Shown: piece by piece, positions 23,583 through 33,589 of the stretch | How the letters are laid out: each line of letters begins with the position of its first letter | Numbering within the stretch: position 1 is the first letter of the stretch | Source: Toxonevra muliebris | Lineage: Eukaryota > Arthropoda > Insecta > Diptera > Pallopteridae | Direction of reading: 5' to 3' | Assembly: GCA_963691655.1 (NCBI GenBank) | Contig: OY829328.1 | Span: forward strand, 72,482,400-72,546,399 | DNA length: 64,000 bases | The notes under the pieces: generated by a model | Told to the model about the DNA's origin: nothing | Database searches by the model: none | What the model saw: the letters and a program-made list of their open reading frames with translations, nothing else | Position numbers and translations under genes: made by a program

Positions 23583-26500
23583 ATGTGGGAAAAACCATGG
23601 GGTGTACTTAATAATGATAATGAATTAGATGAAAACAATATTGGCGTTGGCCAAAATATTGTAGACGATGGTAATGCTTCTGGAATTAGTCGAAGTACTG
23701 ATAATCGTCCTGTTTACCAACGTACAACTACTGGTGATGGTCGGAGTATTTTATGGGATGGTACTGATACTTATATTGGTCGTAGCATTTTATCCAATAA
23801 TACTACTACTGGTAATGGTCAAAGTACTGTAGCCCATGGTACTATAAATGGTCGAAAAATTCTATCTCGTACAACTACTAGTGATGGCCGGCGTATTGTT
23901 TGGGATGGTACTGATACCTACATTGGTCGAAGTATTTTAACCCATGATACTGTCACTGGTAATCGTCCAAGTAATGTATCCGATGATACTGCTAGTGGTA
24001 GTGGTAGATGTATTGTATACGATGGTGCTATTAGTGGTCGGAGTATTGTAGCCGATAGTACTATTAATGGTCGAAAAATTCTGCATCGTACAAAAACTAG
24101 TGACGGCCGGAGTATTGTATGGGATGGTACTGATACTTATATTGGTCGAAGTATTTTATCCAATGATACTGCCACTGGCAGCAGTCGAAGTATTTTATCC
24201 AATGATACTGGCATTGGTCGAAGTATTTTATCCAATGATACTGGAAGTGGTCGAAGTAGTGTATCCGATTTTGCTGCTGCTTTTAACGGTCAAAGTATTA
24301 TATCCGATGGTGCTGGTATTGGCCGAAGTATTTTATCCGATGGTGCTGCTGCTGGTTTTAGTCGCAGCTATGCATCCGATAGAGCTGCTGCTGGTAATGG
24401 CCGAGGTATTGTATCCGATAGTGTAGCTGCTGGTAATGGTCAAAATATTATACCTGATGGTGCTACTGCTGGTGCTAGTCTGAGCTCTACATCCGATGGT
24501 GCTGCTGCTGGTTTTAGTCGCAGCTATGCATCCGATAGTGCCGCTGCTGGTAATGACCGAGGTATTGTATCCGATAGTGTAGCTACTCGTAATAATCAAA
24601 GTATTATACCTGATGGTGCCACTGCTGGTGCTAGTCTCAGCTCTACATCCGATGGTGCTGCTGCTGGTGTTAGTCACAAACCTGCATCCGATGATACTTC
24701 TACTGGCCCTGGTCGAAATACTGTATCCGATTATACCACTCGTATGTGTACTGGTGTTTGTGGAATGTCTATACGAGATGGTATTCTTACTGACACTGGT
24801 GGAAGTATTGTATCCAATTATAGTAGTACTGGTAATGTACCCGTTGGTCGTACTACTGGTAATGATCGAAGTATTACATTCGATGATTCCGCTACTGGTA
24901 AGTACTCATTTCATACGCTCTTGGTTTCATACCAAATGTATTTCAAATCGAAAATCTAAATTATCAAATTTTATTTTTATTATCAAAAAATTTCAAATCT
25001 TCAATCTAAAGACACCCGAAGATTCTAATCAAAATCGAATAATAAAATTATATTAATTCTATGTATTTTATTTATTTTACTTTTTTTTTTGTTTGCAAAA
25101 TGTTAATTTATAATTTAAATTATAAGCAGCAATGGCCTTCAGCTGTCCAGGTAGATTTTGTAGATGGTTTTAGTTAGTTTTTTTTTTGTAGTTCTTATTG
25201 TTGAGGATGATGGTAATATCCTTAGATAAGATGGTACATTTTTGAGAGTTTTAAGAAGGATATTATTTGGTTGATACTGTTCATGATACTTGGTTGGATT
25301 TGAGTTTTTAAACGTTGAGTATCTGGCGTGTTGGAAGAATGAACATTCAGTTAGGATGTGTTTGGTGGTGATAATAATGTTGTTGTTGCAATAGGTGCAT
25401 GTTGCTGGAGCATTTTGGTTGATTAGTTGTTCTTGAGCAAGTTTTGCGGGACCAAGCCTTAGTCGTGTGTATTTTATTAAGTCAATTCTTGTGAAGGTAT
25501 GTTTGTGGTTAAATTTTTAGGAAGTTGTGTATGGTATTTTTGTCTCTATTTATTTCTTGGTACCATTTGGACTTCAGAGGCCAAATAGACTTTATGTGGT
25601 TGGTGTAATTGATTATAAAGAAACTTACTATATCGTTTCTGTTATAGTTGGGATTGGAAATTAAAGAAGCTTTTAGCGTTGATTTAGCAGCTTAGTCGGC
25701 GAATTGATTGTATGCTTGTATCAATATTAAGACAATATTGGGATGATTCCATATTAAAATATTTCTAATGCTGTTTGGGTAGTAATCGTTGTTTTCAATG
25801 TTTGAGATTACTTCTACAGCTTAAAGCGAGTGGATGCAGATAACAAATTTTCGTCTTTTCTTTTACCTTTTATGTAGTTTAATACTGCAAGTATGGCTAT
25901 TATTTCAAGGGAGAACACAGTGCTGTATATAGGGAGTATAGCAGTTTTGATAAATGTATTTAAGGTTGTTACATTGTATGCTAAGGTATTATTCTGTTTA
26001 GAGCCTTCAGTGTATAGGGCATTAAACTTTGAATAGTTTTGTTTTTTTAGATCTAAGAATTTTTGATGGAAAATAATGAAAGAGGTAGAAAATTTGTTGG
26101 AGTATGGAGAGAGATGCTAATAGAAACAGGGTTGAGTTGCAAGAGAGTATTTTTTCCTGAAATAATTTTAATAGGTTGAGCTGGAATATCTAGTTGAGAG
26201 GTTAATGTTAGAGTTCTTTTTAATTACGGGCAGAAGTTTCATTTGCCTTTTGTATTTGAGTATCTTGTTTACGGTTTGAGCTATGGGTGTGTCTAAGCTT
26301 AGTAAAAAAAGGCTTGGCTAGTTTCGCAGTTATGAGGTTTCTTCTGTGTTTAAATGTGCTGATATTGCTCTCAACATGCATTGAATTTATTGATGTGGTG
26401 CGATAGGCCCCATGTGCGATTCTTATGGCAGAGTGGTATATGGTTTTAATTTTATTAGTTTGAGAGTTCGAAGAGAATTCGTTGAGGAAGACAGAGTAGT

Positions 26501-29268
26501 CTATTTTAGACATAATTAAGGGGAAAGGCCACTGTGACGGCTGGAAAAATGAGTGATTTTTGGGAATTTTTTTTTTTGATCTGTCAAATAAAGGAATATA
26601 GTGATCGTTTTATATTCACTTTTTTAAGGGTACTTCCAACAATATTTTCATAAATTTTTATTAAAAAATATTGAATGGTTTTGAAGTTATGGGCATTGCC
26701 GTGGAGCCCGAAAAAAAATTCACCCTCCATGGTCGAGTCGATTTTTCACCAACAGATTTTCTGAAAAAACAAATTTTTAGTTTTTAAGAATCTATATGAG
26801 TATAACTCTCATCGTACGTAGCGTTTTTTTTTTTTTTTTTTTTTATTTTCCACAAAATGGCGACTGATTGAAAATTTTGTCATGTTTTCGTCGCTTTTTT
26901 CTGTTTCAAAAGAACTAAAAAAAAATAGTAAAAATCAAAAATTTGAAAATCGGCTACGCTTAACGATAGCCACTGCAAAGACGAACAAAACGAAATTCGA
27001 AAAAAAATTCATAATCGGTTAATATTTGATGGTGTTATCGACGCGACCAGTTAGAAAAAAATCGTTTCAAAAAAAAAAACACGTTTATAGTTTTCAGTCC
27101 ATTAGATTTTCAGTCAACTTACTATCACTAAAATGACTGTAACTCAGGCAATTTTTGGAATTTTGACTTGAATTTTTTGACCTGTCACATTGGCCTTAGT
27201 ATCACGAGAAGATCTTAAAACGTTAGTAATTACTTCTATCATTTCATAATATTCGATAACCTGTGACAGCATTTTAACCACCAGGAATTTCTTGTATGGG
27301 TATAGCTACTCATCATACCCGCATTATCTGTCTGGCCTGATGAGAGCACTGATTTTGCTCATAGTAATAATGAGCAAGGTCAGTAGGTAGTGGTTTTAAT
27401 TTCGAGCAAATACATTTGTTGTTATTTTTCAATCATTTGTAAGGATTTATGTGTCCATTAAGGCAGTAATAAAGTTAAAACTGCATTCAACTTTTTCATT
27501 AGAAAATAAAAGAATCCAAAAACCACTAAATGCAGTTTGTCAAATGGTCTACGATTTTTACTAACCCCTAAAGTATATGCTTTTTGTATAATCAGTTTAT
27601 TTTGTGGGGTGATCGATTTTTGTATTGTATTGATATTGTAGCTATGCCTCATCTGGGATAGGATACATAAATATGCAGAAGCGTAAAACTGTCAGTCAAT
27701 ATTGGCATAATAAAACAAAATCCAATTATCTCAATCAAATTGATTAAACATAATTATTTTTTTTTTTTTTTGTTTTAGTTACAGATTTCGAATTGAAAAA
27801 ACTTTTAATCGATGGAAAAACTAAGCAGATCTATGATTACCCAGCAGAATCAGGTCGTTGTATATTAATGATCAAAGATGGTATTACACAAAGCGATAGT
27901 TTTACGGCTCAATATATACAAGACATAGTACAGATTTTTAACACTATAAATGGTCAAGTTTTTAAATTACTCAATGATGTCGGTAAGTCAGAGTGCTAGT
28001 TAAAAACTAAATTAAATAATAACATTTGGTGCACATTTATGCTCTTACACATATAGGTGTCAATACTGCTTATATAGAACCATACTCCGACAGAGGGTTC
28101 TTTGCAAAAAAATGTAAAATGATTCCAATTAAATGGGAGACGAGGCGTATAGCAGCTGGTCCGTATTTGAGACGAAATCCCAGCGTGCAAGAGGGTCATA
28201 TGTATGTATTTAATATATAGTACTTAAGTATTGGATATTTTAATTGAGAAATATTAAATCATTTCAGATTTACACCACTCAATCAAGAAAAATTCTATAA
28301 AGATGATGCCAACAACGACCCCCAGTGGTCTGATAGTGAAATTATCTCTGCCAAATTTTGTTTTAATGGTTTATTAATAGGTACAAAGATGTCATTTTCC
28401 TGAAATCGAATTTCTTAGTATTTAATGCCAAAAAAAAAAAACAATTTCCTTCAACATTTTCAGAACAAAGAGAAATCGATATAATGAAGCGTACTACGTT
28501 TCTAGTCTTTGAAATTTTGGAAAAAGCTTTCGCTACTAGAAACTTTTCTTTAGTTGATATGAAAGTTGAATATGGTGTTGATGAAAATGGTAAAACTATA
28601 AATTCTAATAATTATTTTAAATTTGTGAAAAATTTCATTTGCTTTTAGGTAACATATTGCTTGCTGATATGATCGGTCCAGAAACATGGCGCATCTGGCC
28701 ATCGTTTAATAAAAAAATGATGATCGACAATGAAGTTTATGGCAATTTCATCGATGTGGAATATGGCGTTTTAGAAAGGGTAAAAAACGATTCTGCATGG
28801 CTCAGTGATCAGCTGAACTATGCAATTCAACCAAAACAGCACTTAGTAGTAATTCTATTGACTTTGAATACAAAACATTGTGGGCAAATTTATACATCAT
28901 GCGAGAAATTAGGACTCACTGCGGAATTACGTTTTATATCTGAGTCTGAGAGTCTCGAAGATATAATACGTATAATGTGTAAATATGAAAGTACTGTATC
29001 GGATTTAGTATTCCTAGTCGATACTAGCCGCCCGAATTGTCTTACAGAAGTACCATCAGGAAGAATAATCGCTCCGATTATCAATTGTCCTGCTGGGAAG
29101 CACTATGCAATTTCTGCGCGGCCAGGCTTACGTTGTCCCACGGTTTTATTACCTACACCAGCTGCACTGCACGCTGCACAAATATTAGCGCTAAACAATT
29201 ATATAATATGGGCAAAATTACGTGCCAAACAATTAAAATATTTTATTAAAATTCTGAATCAAGAATAG
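23583..29268 (+). CDS. Paics: Paics-like gene 1 with a giant repeat first exon
   Basis: A diverged paralogue of the bifunctional purine enzyme PAICS (SAICAR synthetase plus AIR carboxylase; cytosolic). Exons: 23583-24897, 27779-27982, 28057-28201, 28268-28380, 28464-28589, 28649-29268. All have GT-AG borders and compatible phases, and they sum to 2523 nt, or 840 residues. Exon 1 alone gives about 438 residues of Gly, Ser, Asp and Thr repeats (units like [12 protein letters not shown]) and starts MWEKPW. The SAICAR half keeps [32 protein letters not shown] and VDMKVEYG. It lacks the conserved Lys region after the ITxxDS motif. The carboxylase half keeps INCPAG and ALHAAQI, but the usual GSxSD is gone ([12 protein letters not shown]) and the SAHxGP motif reads SESESLED. 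An intact frame suggests selection, but enzyme activity is doubtful. Human PAICS has about 425 residues. A polyadenylation signal AATAAA lies at 29282. Intron 1 (2.9 kb) holds a LINE and a MITE. Confidence 0.88.
23690..24890 (+). repeat. Coding tandem repeat inside exon 1 of Paics-like gene 1
   Basis: DNA units of about 33-39 bases built on GGTCGAAGTATTTTATCC-GATGATACTGCT encode about 12-residue repeats. Two higher-order repeats stand out. A block with [19 protein letters not shown] occurs three times (near 23730, 23885 and 24110). A 156-bp block containing GFSRSYASD, then [12 protein letters not shown], then [18 protein letters not shown], occurs twice starting near 24355 and 24511. The repeat also opens long frames in other frames on both strands, which are artefacts. 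Confidence 0.9.
25080..26515 (-). pseudogene. Antisense LINE remnant with RNase H domain (intron 1)
   Basis: On the minus strand the frame at 26513-26220 reads [20 protein letters not shown], the typical region after the reverse transcriptase of I-type LINEs. Further on, [20 protein letters not shown] matches the middle of a LINE RNase H domain (near 25900). The 3' end is at a T-run on the plus strand (about 25080-25092), the antisense poly(A). Many stops. It is 5'-truncated and lies inside the first intron of Paics-like gene 1 in reverse sense. Confidence 0.75.
26524..27198. mobile_element. TIR element in intron 1 of Paics-like gene 1
   Basis: The ends AAGGCCACTGTGACGG (left, 26524) and, read in reverse, TAAGGCCAATGTGACAGG (right, to 27198) are inverted copies. 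The interior is AT-rich with a poly-T run at about 26826-26843 and no frame. The target duplication is unclear. Confidence 0.5.
27199..27778 (+). other. Remainder of intron 1, Paics-like gene 1
   Basis: Intronic sequence ending in a long T tract and TTTTAG at 27777-27778, the acceptor of exon 2. The minus-strand frame at 27458-27652 has no recognisable domain. Confidence 0.55.
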
Positions 29269-29763
29269 TTCAAAACTGATTAATAAAGAAGGAAATTATC
29301 ATCTGCTATTTATTATGACCCACAGCTCTGTTGAGGGCCGGGCCTTGGCTAAGTTTTTTATAATTTTACTAATAATAACACTATTGTTTTCTTCTTTTTT
29401 TTAAAATTAATTTAATGAAATGTAATAATCTCTAATAAAACTAATTTTAATTTTATAATTTCTTTGAAGTGAAAAAATTTTACAATGATATTGATAATGC
29501 CAATAGATAGAGAAACAAGGTTCCTAGTCTAAAAGGAGACTAACGATCTTATTTTTTGAATCTTTCCCTTTTCTATTCCAACTCTTTTTTGGTTATTTTT
29601 ACCCTATTTTTGCTTCAAATTGTTTTTTGAGTTAATACTATCGACAGGCTTATCTTGATGAGGAGTCTCAGTAGCGGATATGACTTCAAATCTATGGTAT
29701 TCAGGAGTAATTTAAAAGTTTTAAGCCCTCTAGAGGAGAAATAGGACAAAATATGTAAACTGC

Positions 29764-31037
29764 AGAGTGAGATTGAAAAAATCTTAACACACGTTTTATC
29801 TAATAATTTTTTTTGGGTGTAAAATTTAAAAATTTCTTTGATCTAGTTATCTTTGAAAAATATGTCAGTTGTTATTTTTAATGACAAACATGTTGATTTA
29901 TTGTGAGTTTGATCAAAATTAGCGAAGAAACAAAAGTACGTCTTAAAATTATTAAAAATTTTCAAAAAAATCCAAATTGGTCCTACAAAAAATTGGCCAA
30001 AGAATTGAAGGTCTGCCGTCAAAATGTTTCCAAAACATTTTCAGGAGAATTTGACCATCGATGGGAAACCTGGTTCGGGAAGAAAACAAGAACCACATGA
30101 TATTGAGAAAGCCAAGAAAATAGAAAGCATATTGAAAAGATCTCCAAACACATCTGGTAGAAAAGCTGCCCGGTTAGCCCAGTGCTCTGACAAATTTGAT
30201 GCGAAAAGTTAAAGCCAATGCAGGTTTGAAAGCATACAAAGTCCAAAAAGTTCCAGAGAGGAATACTGTAAAAAATTTAGACGCCAAAAGTAGGACTCGG
30301 AAATTAAAATCGGATTTCATACAAAAATATTCATGTTGTATAATGGACGACGAAACGTATGCACTGGCAAATTTTACGCAGCTTCCGGGTCAAAATTTTT
30401 ATGTTGCTGATGCTTGAAGAAATGTAGAAGAACAATTTAGAATCCAAAAGCAGACAAAATTTCCTGAAAAATTCCTGGTATGGCAAGCTATATGCAGTTG
30501 CGGCAAAAGAAGCCAGTTATTTGTTATAGTGGGCTCTATAAATACCGAAATATACAACAAAGAATGTTTGAAAAAAAGACTTCTTCCTTTCATAAGAGAG
30601 CACAATTTGGCATCATGTCACTACGGCAAGTAAGCTCTGGAGTGGTACCAAAGTAATAACATAGTTTTTTTTACCAAGAGTGGCCAATCCTCCAAATTGT
30701 CCGGAGCTAAGACCAGTGGATAGATATTGGGCTCTTGTGAAAAGAAACTTAAAGAGCACAAAAAAGGTGTCCCAAAATATCAAAGATTTTAAAAGGAGAT
30801 GGGCAAACTGTTCCAAAAAGTTGTCTGAAACAACTATCAAATCTCTAATGGAAGGCTTACCAAAAAAGGTCGACGAGTTCATGAATAGTGGTTAGAACAA
30901 TAGAAGTTATATTTTTCTGTAATTTGTAAAATATTATTAATTAAATAAAAAAATCAAACTCAAATCAAAACTCTAAGATCCCCAGTTTAAGAATTATTGA
31001 ATTTTATATATGTTAAGATTTTTTCGATCTCACTCCT
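29764..31037 (+). mobile_element. DD37E-type mariner, both ends present (copy B)
   Basis: The right end, read in reverse, is AGGAGTGAGATCGAAAAAAT, followed outward by TA. The left end, AGAGTGAGATTGAAAAAAT, is slightly decayed. Length is about 1.27 kb, normal for the family. The transposase is dead: the start ATG is ATT (29918 region), there are frame shifts near 30040 and 30200, and a 24-bp deletion near 30606 (relative to copy A) removes the FWPD segment with the second catalytic Asp. The remaining blocks are MDDETYALANF, LVWQAICSCGKRS (spread over frames) and NCPELRPVDRYW, where the Val-Glu of copy A is Val-Asp. It lies just downstream of Paics-like gene 1. Confidence 0.88.
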
Positions 31038-31963
31038 TATATACTTGTTTAGCGTATTTATTTTATTAAACAAAAATTATAACCTAAAAAAGATAAAGCA
31101 CAATAATTTTGGTACGAAATAGTCATGTATCAAATACCAAGTATCAAATTTTGTAATATTAGGATGCACTTAAATTATTAAATAAATAAAATAGCGCTTT
31201 TAGGTTATTTTTCATTTCATTTTAAAATTTGAAGAAAGTTGATATTTTTGATTTTTGGGTGCCTTATAGTTTCAAGAATACTCTAAAATAAAATACTAAA
31301 ATATTTTTGTGAAAAATTCGAAGGAAAGCAAGAGTTATACACATAATTGTGTCTTTGTGTACTAAAAAAAAAAACTTAACGTTCAAAACGAAGTTTTCGA
31401 GAAAACAGCTTCAAAATCGTTACTCAGGGGTTTTCAGCGCGGATCTAATATGGCAAAAAAATGTATAAAAAATGATCGGTTGCGCTTGAAACTCATTTCT
31501 CGGGGGCTTCTGAGTACACTAATTAAGAATCTGACATCGGATTTTCACAACTTAAAATGGCTGATCCAATATGGCCGACTAGTTTTCAAGTTCATCAGAT
31601 TCGCTTGAAACTCGTTACTTGGGGATTTTCGGCTTCGAAAATCTCTTATTAACGAGTTTCAAGCTAATCCGATAAATTTTTTTTAAATCCTTTCGACATA
31701 TTGGATCTGCATTTTACATTTTCAAAATCTGCCAGATTCGTAATCAACAATCCCGAAAATGGATTTCAAGTTAATTAGATAAGTTTTTAAAAAATCTTTC
31801 GCCATATTGAATTCGGAATTTTGAATTTTGAAAAAATGACATCTGATTCGTAATCAGCAAACTTTTATATCAGAATCGCCAAAAAAATACGTTTTCGGAG
31901 GCTGAAAATCGTCGAAACTCGCATAGCAACAGAAGGAGCGGAGAATATTTTAAAGAAACACGT
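31038..31963. other. Intergenic, diverged internal repeats
   Basis: No gene. Sub-repeats such as TTGAAACTCGTTACT, CAAGTTCATCAGATTCGC and TCCAATATGGCCGA recur loosely between 31400 and 31900. This suggests an old repeat of about 100-200 bases, too decayed to measure. Confidence 0.4.
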
Positions 31964-32750
31964 ACAGAGATGCATCGATAGGCATTTACGATTTCAATTG
32001 CAGTTACGATTATCATTTTTAATAACCGCCGGTTACGATTAGTGCCTTTAAATTAATAAGCAATATTTTTAGAATGTATTTGCCATAAATCTATTAGTCG
32101 ACACTCTTTACGTTCCTCATGAGAGCATCTGTAATTTTTTAAAATCAATTTCTAGCCTACTTCCCAGGCTAGTTTGTATAAGCGCTGCGGTAGAAAATAT
32201 CTTTTCTGAGGGCACTGCTGCTGGAGTTAATTAAAAATATTTGAGAGTGATTTCATGAGTGAAAGCAATATACTACAGGCAACCCACTTGATTAATCAAT
32301 CGGACTTAAATTTGCACAAAGTTTAGTCCTATGGTAGTAACCACACTAAACTTAACGAGATCGGTCTCAAACTCAACGAGTTGGAGGGAGAATTTTACAT
32401 TTTGGTCAAACAGCCCCTGTTTTGGATCCATGCATTTAGAAAATTTTATCCAACGCGTTTTCGACAAATTTTTGTTTAATCTTTTGAAAAAAGAAAAGTA
32501 AAATTAGCAAAATCCAAAACTTCTCCTGTTTTGTAAATCAAAAATAGTTTTGACTTTTTTTTTCAAAAGGAACAAAGCTCAGGTCTTTGTAGTAGTACAA
32601 ACGAGTGCGTTCAATAAAATAAAAAAAAATTTTATTAACGCAGTCTACGACTGCCAAAATAATCGCGGATTACAATTAACCGCAAAATGGCTATTAACCT
32701 GCAGTTACGATTAATGCTAATCATAATCGGTGCATCACCAGAAAAAACGT
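31956..32750. mobile_element. hAT-like non-autonomous element
   Basis: The element at 31964-32742 has ends ACAGAGATGCATCGAT and, read in reverse, TCTGGTGATGCACCGAT. The flanks AAACACGT (31956-31963) and AAAAACGT (32743-32750) match at 7 of 8. The interior at about 32395-32580 is a reverse-sense relative of 18290-18470 in the larger hAT-type element. Sub-terminal ACGATTA and GTTACGATT motifs occur on both sides. No transposase frame. Confidence 0.6.
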
Positions 32751-33449
32751 CCAATCAGAGCATCTAAAGAAGCTGACAGTACTTAAGGACCTTCAGTATG
32801 CACCAAGGTTGGCTAACTAAAAGTAATTTGCATAACAAAATCATTTGTTTAATTTTTAAACTTAAAAATTTATTAAAAAAAAAACTTTAAACGCGTTTTT
32901 CTCAAATGTCAATGTTGTTTTTTGAACTGGTAAGACTGATATCTCAAATTTCAATGAACTGATTTTGAAAAACCAAAATGCGTTCGATTCATTATCATTA
33001 TGGCTATGCGTGGAATCTCAAAAATTGTAATGTTTCGTCCCCCTTTTTTCTATAAGAGAAGTACCATGTAAAAATATGTGTTTTCCTAGTTTGTTTTTTT
33101 TTTTTTGAAAAAAAAATACCCTAAAAAAAATGGAAGAGCAAAGATTCACTCTTTTGTGGTTTCACTTACAGAGAAATGTCTAGCAAAGAAAATCTCTTTT
33201 AAAATATGTCTATCTATATTAGGAAGCTCGGAGTCCATCTTACACCAAAAATGGACTTTTTCGGAGATGCCTTCTACCGCCGCCATCTTTGATTAAAAGT
33301 GAAAAAACAAATTGTTCTTCAGTTTTAAACTGGAATGTTCCCTTAAGGTTAATTTTTTACACATGCTACGAAATATAGAATAGAACAATTTGGCGCCTTC
33401 TAGACAAACATTTATTTTTCGAAGTTTAATTTTTTTCGACCATCAAAAG
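32751..33449. other. Intergenic upstream of Paics-like gene 2
   Basis: AT-rich sequence with no supported gene. The 63-codon frame at 33105-33296 shows no domain. Confidence 0.45.
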
Positions 33450-33589
33450 TTAGCAACACTGTTTTTTTATGTACATATATTTGGGGCTGTCAACCAAAAC
33501 TTTCAAAAAGTATATATATATAAAGGCGAAGTTATTTAAAACTGTTTACCTGAAAGGAAAAAAAAAATTGTTAAAAAATAGTAGCGAGA
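33450..33589 (+). promoter_or_regulatory. Proximal promoter and 5' UTR of Paics-like gene 2
   Basis: Contains AGCAACACTG, TTTTTATGTACAT, GGGCTGTCAA, AAAGTATATATATATAAAGG (TATA near 33519) and TTATTTAAAACTGTTTACC, in the same order as before gene 1 and gene 3. It ends at the ATG at 33590. The distance from TATA to ATG is about 71 bases. Confidence 0.65.

Noticed and set aside
24067..25056. Long open frames in other frames and on the minus strand over exon 1 of Paics-like gene 1
   Set aside because: They are produced by the tandem repeat, which lacks stops in several frames. Only the frame from 23583 starts well, ends at a donor and fits exon 2.
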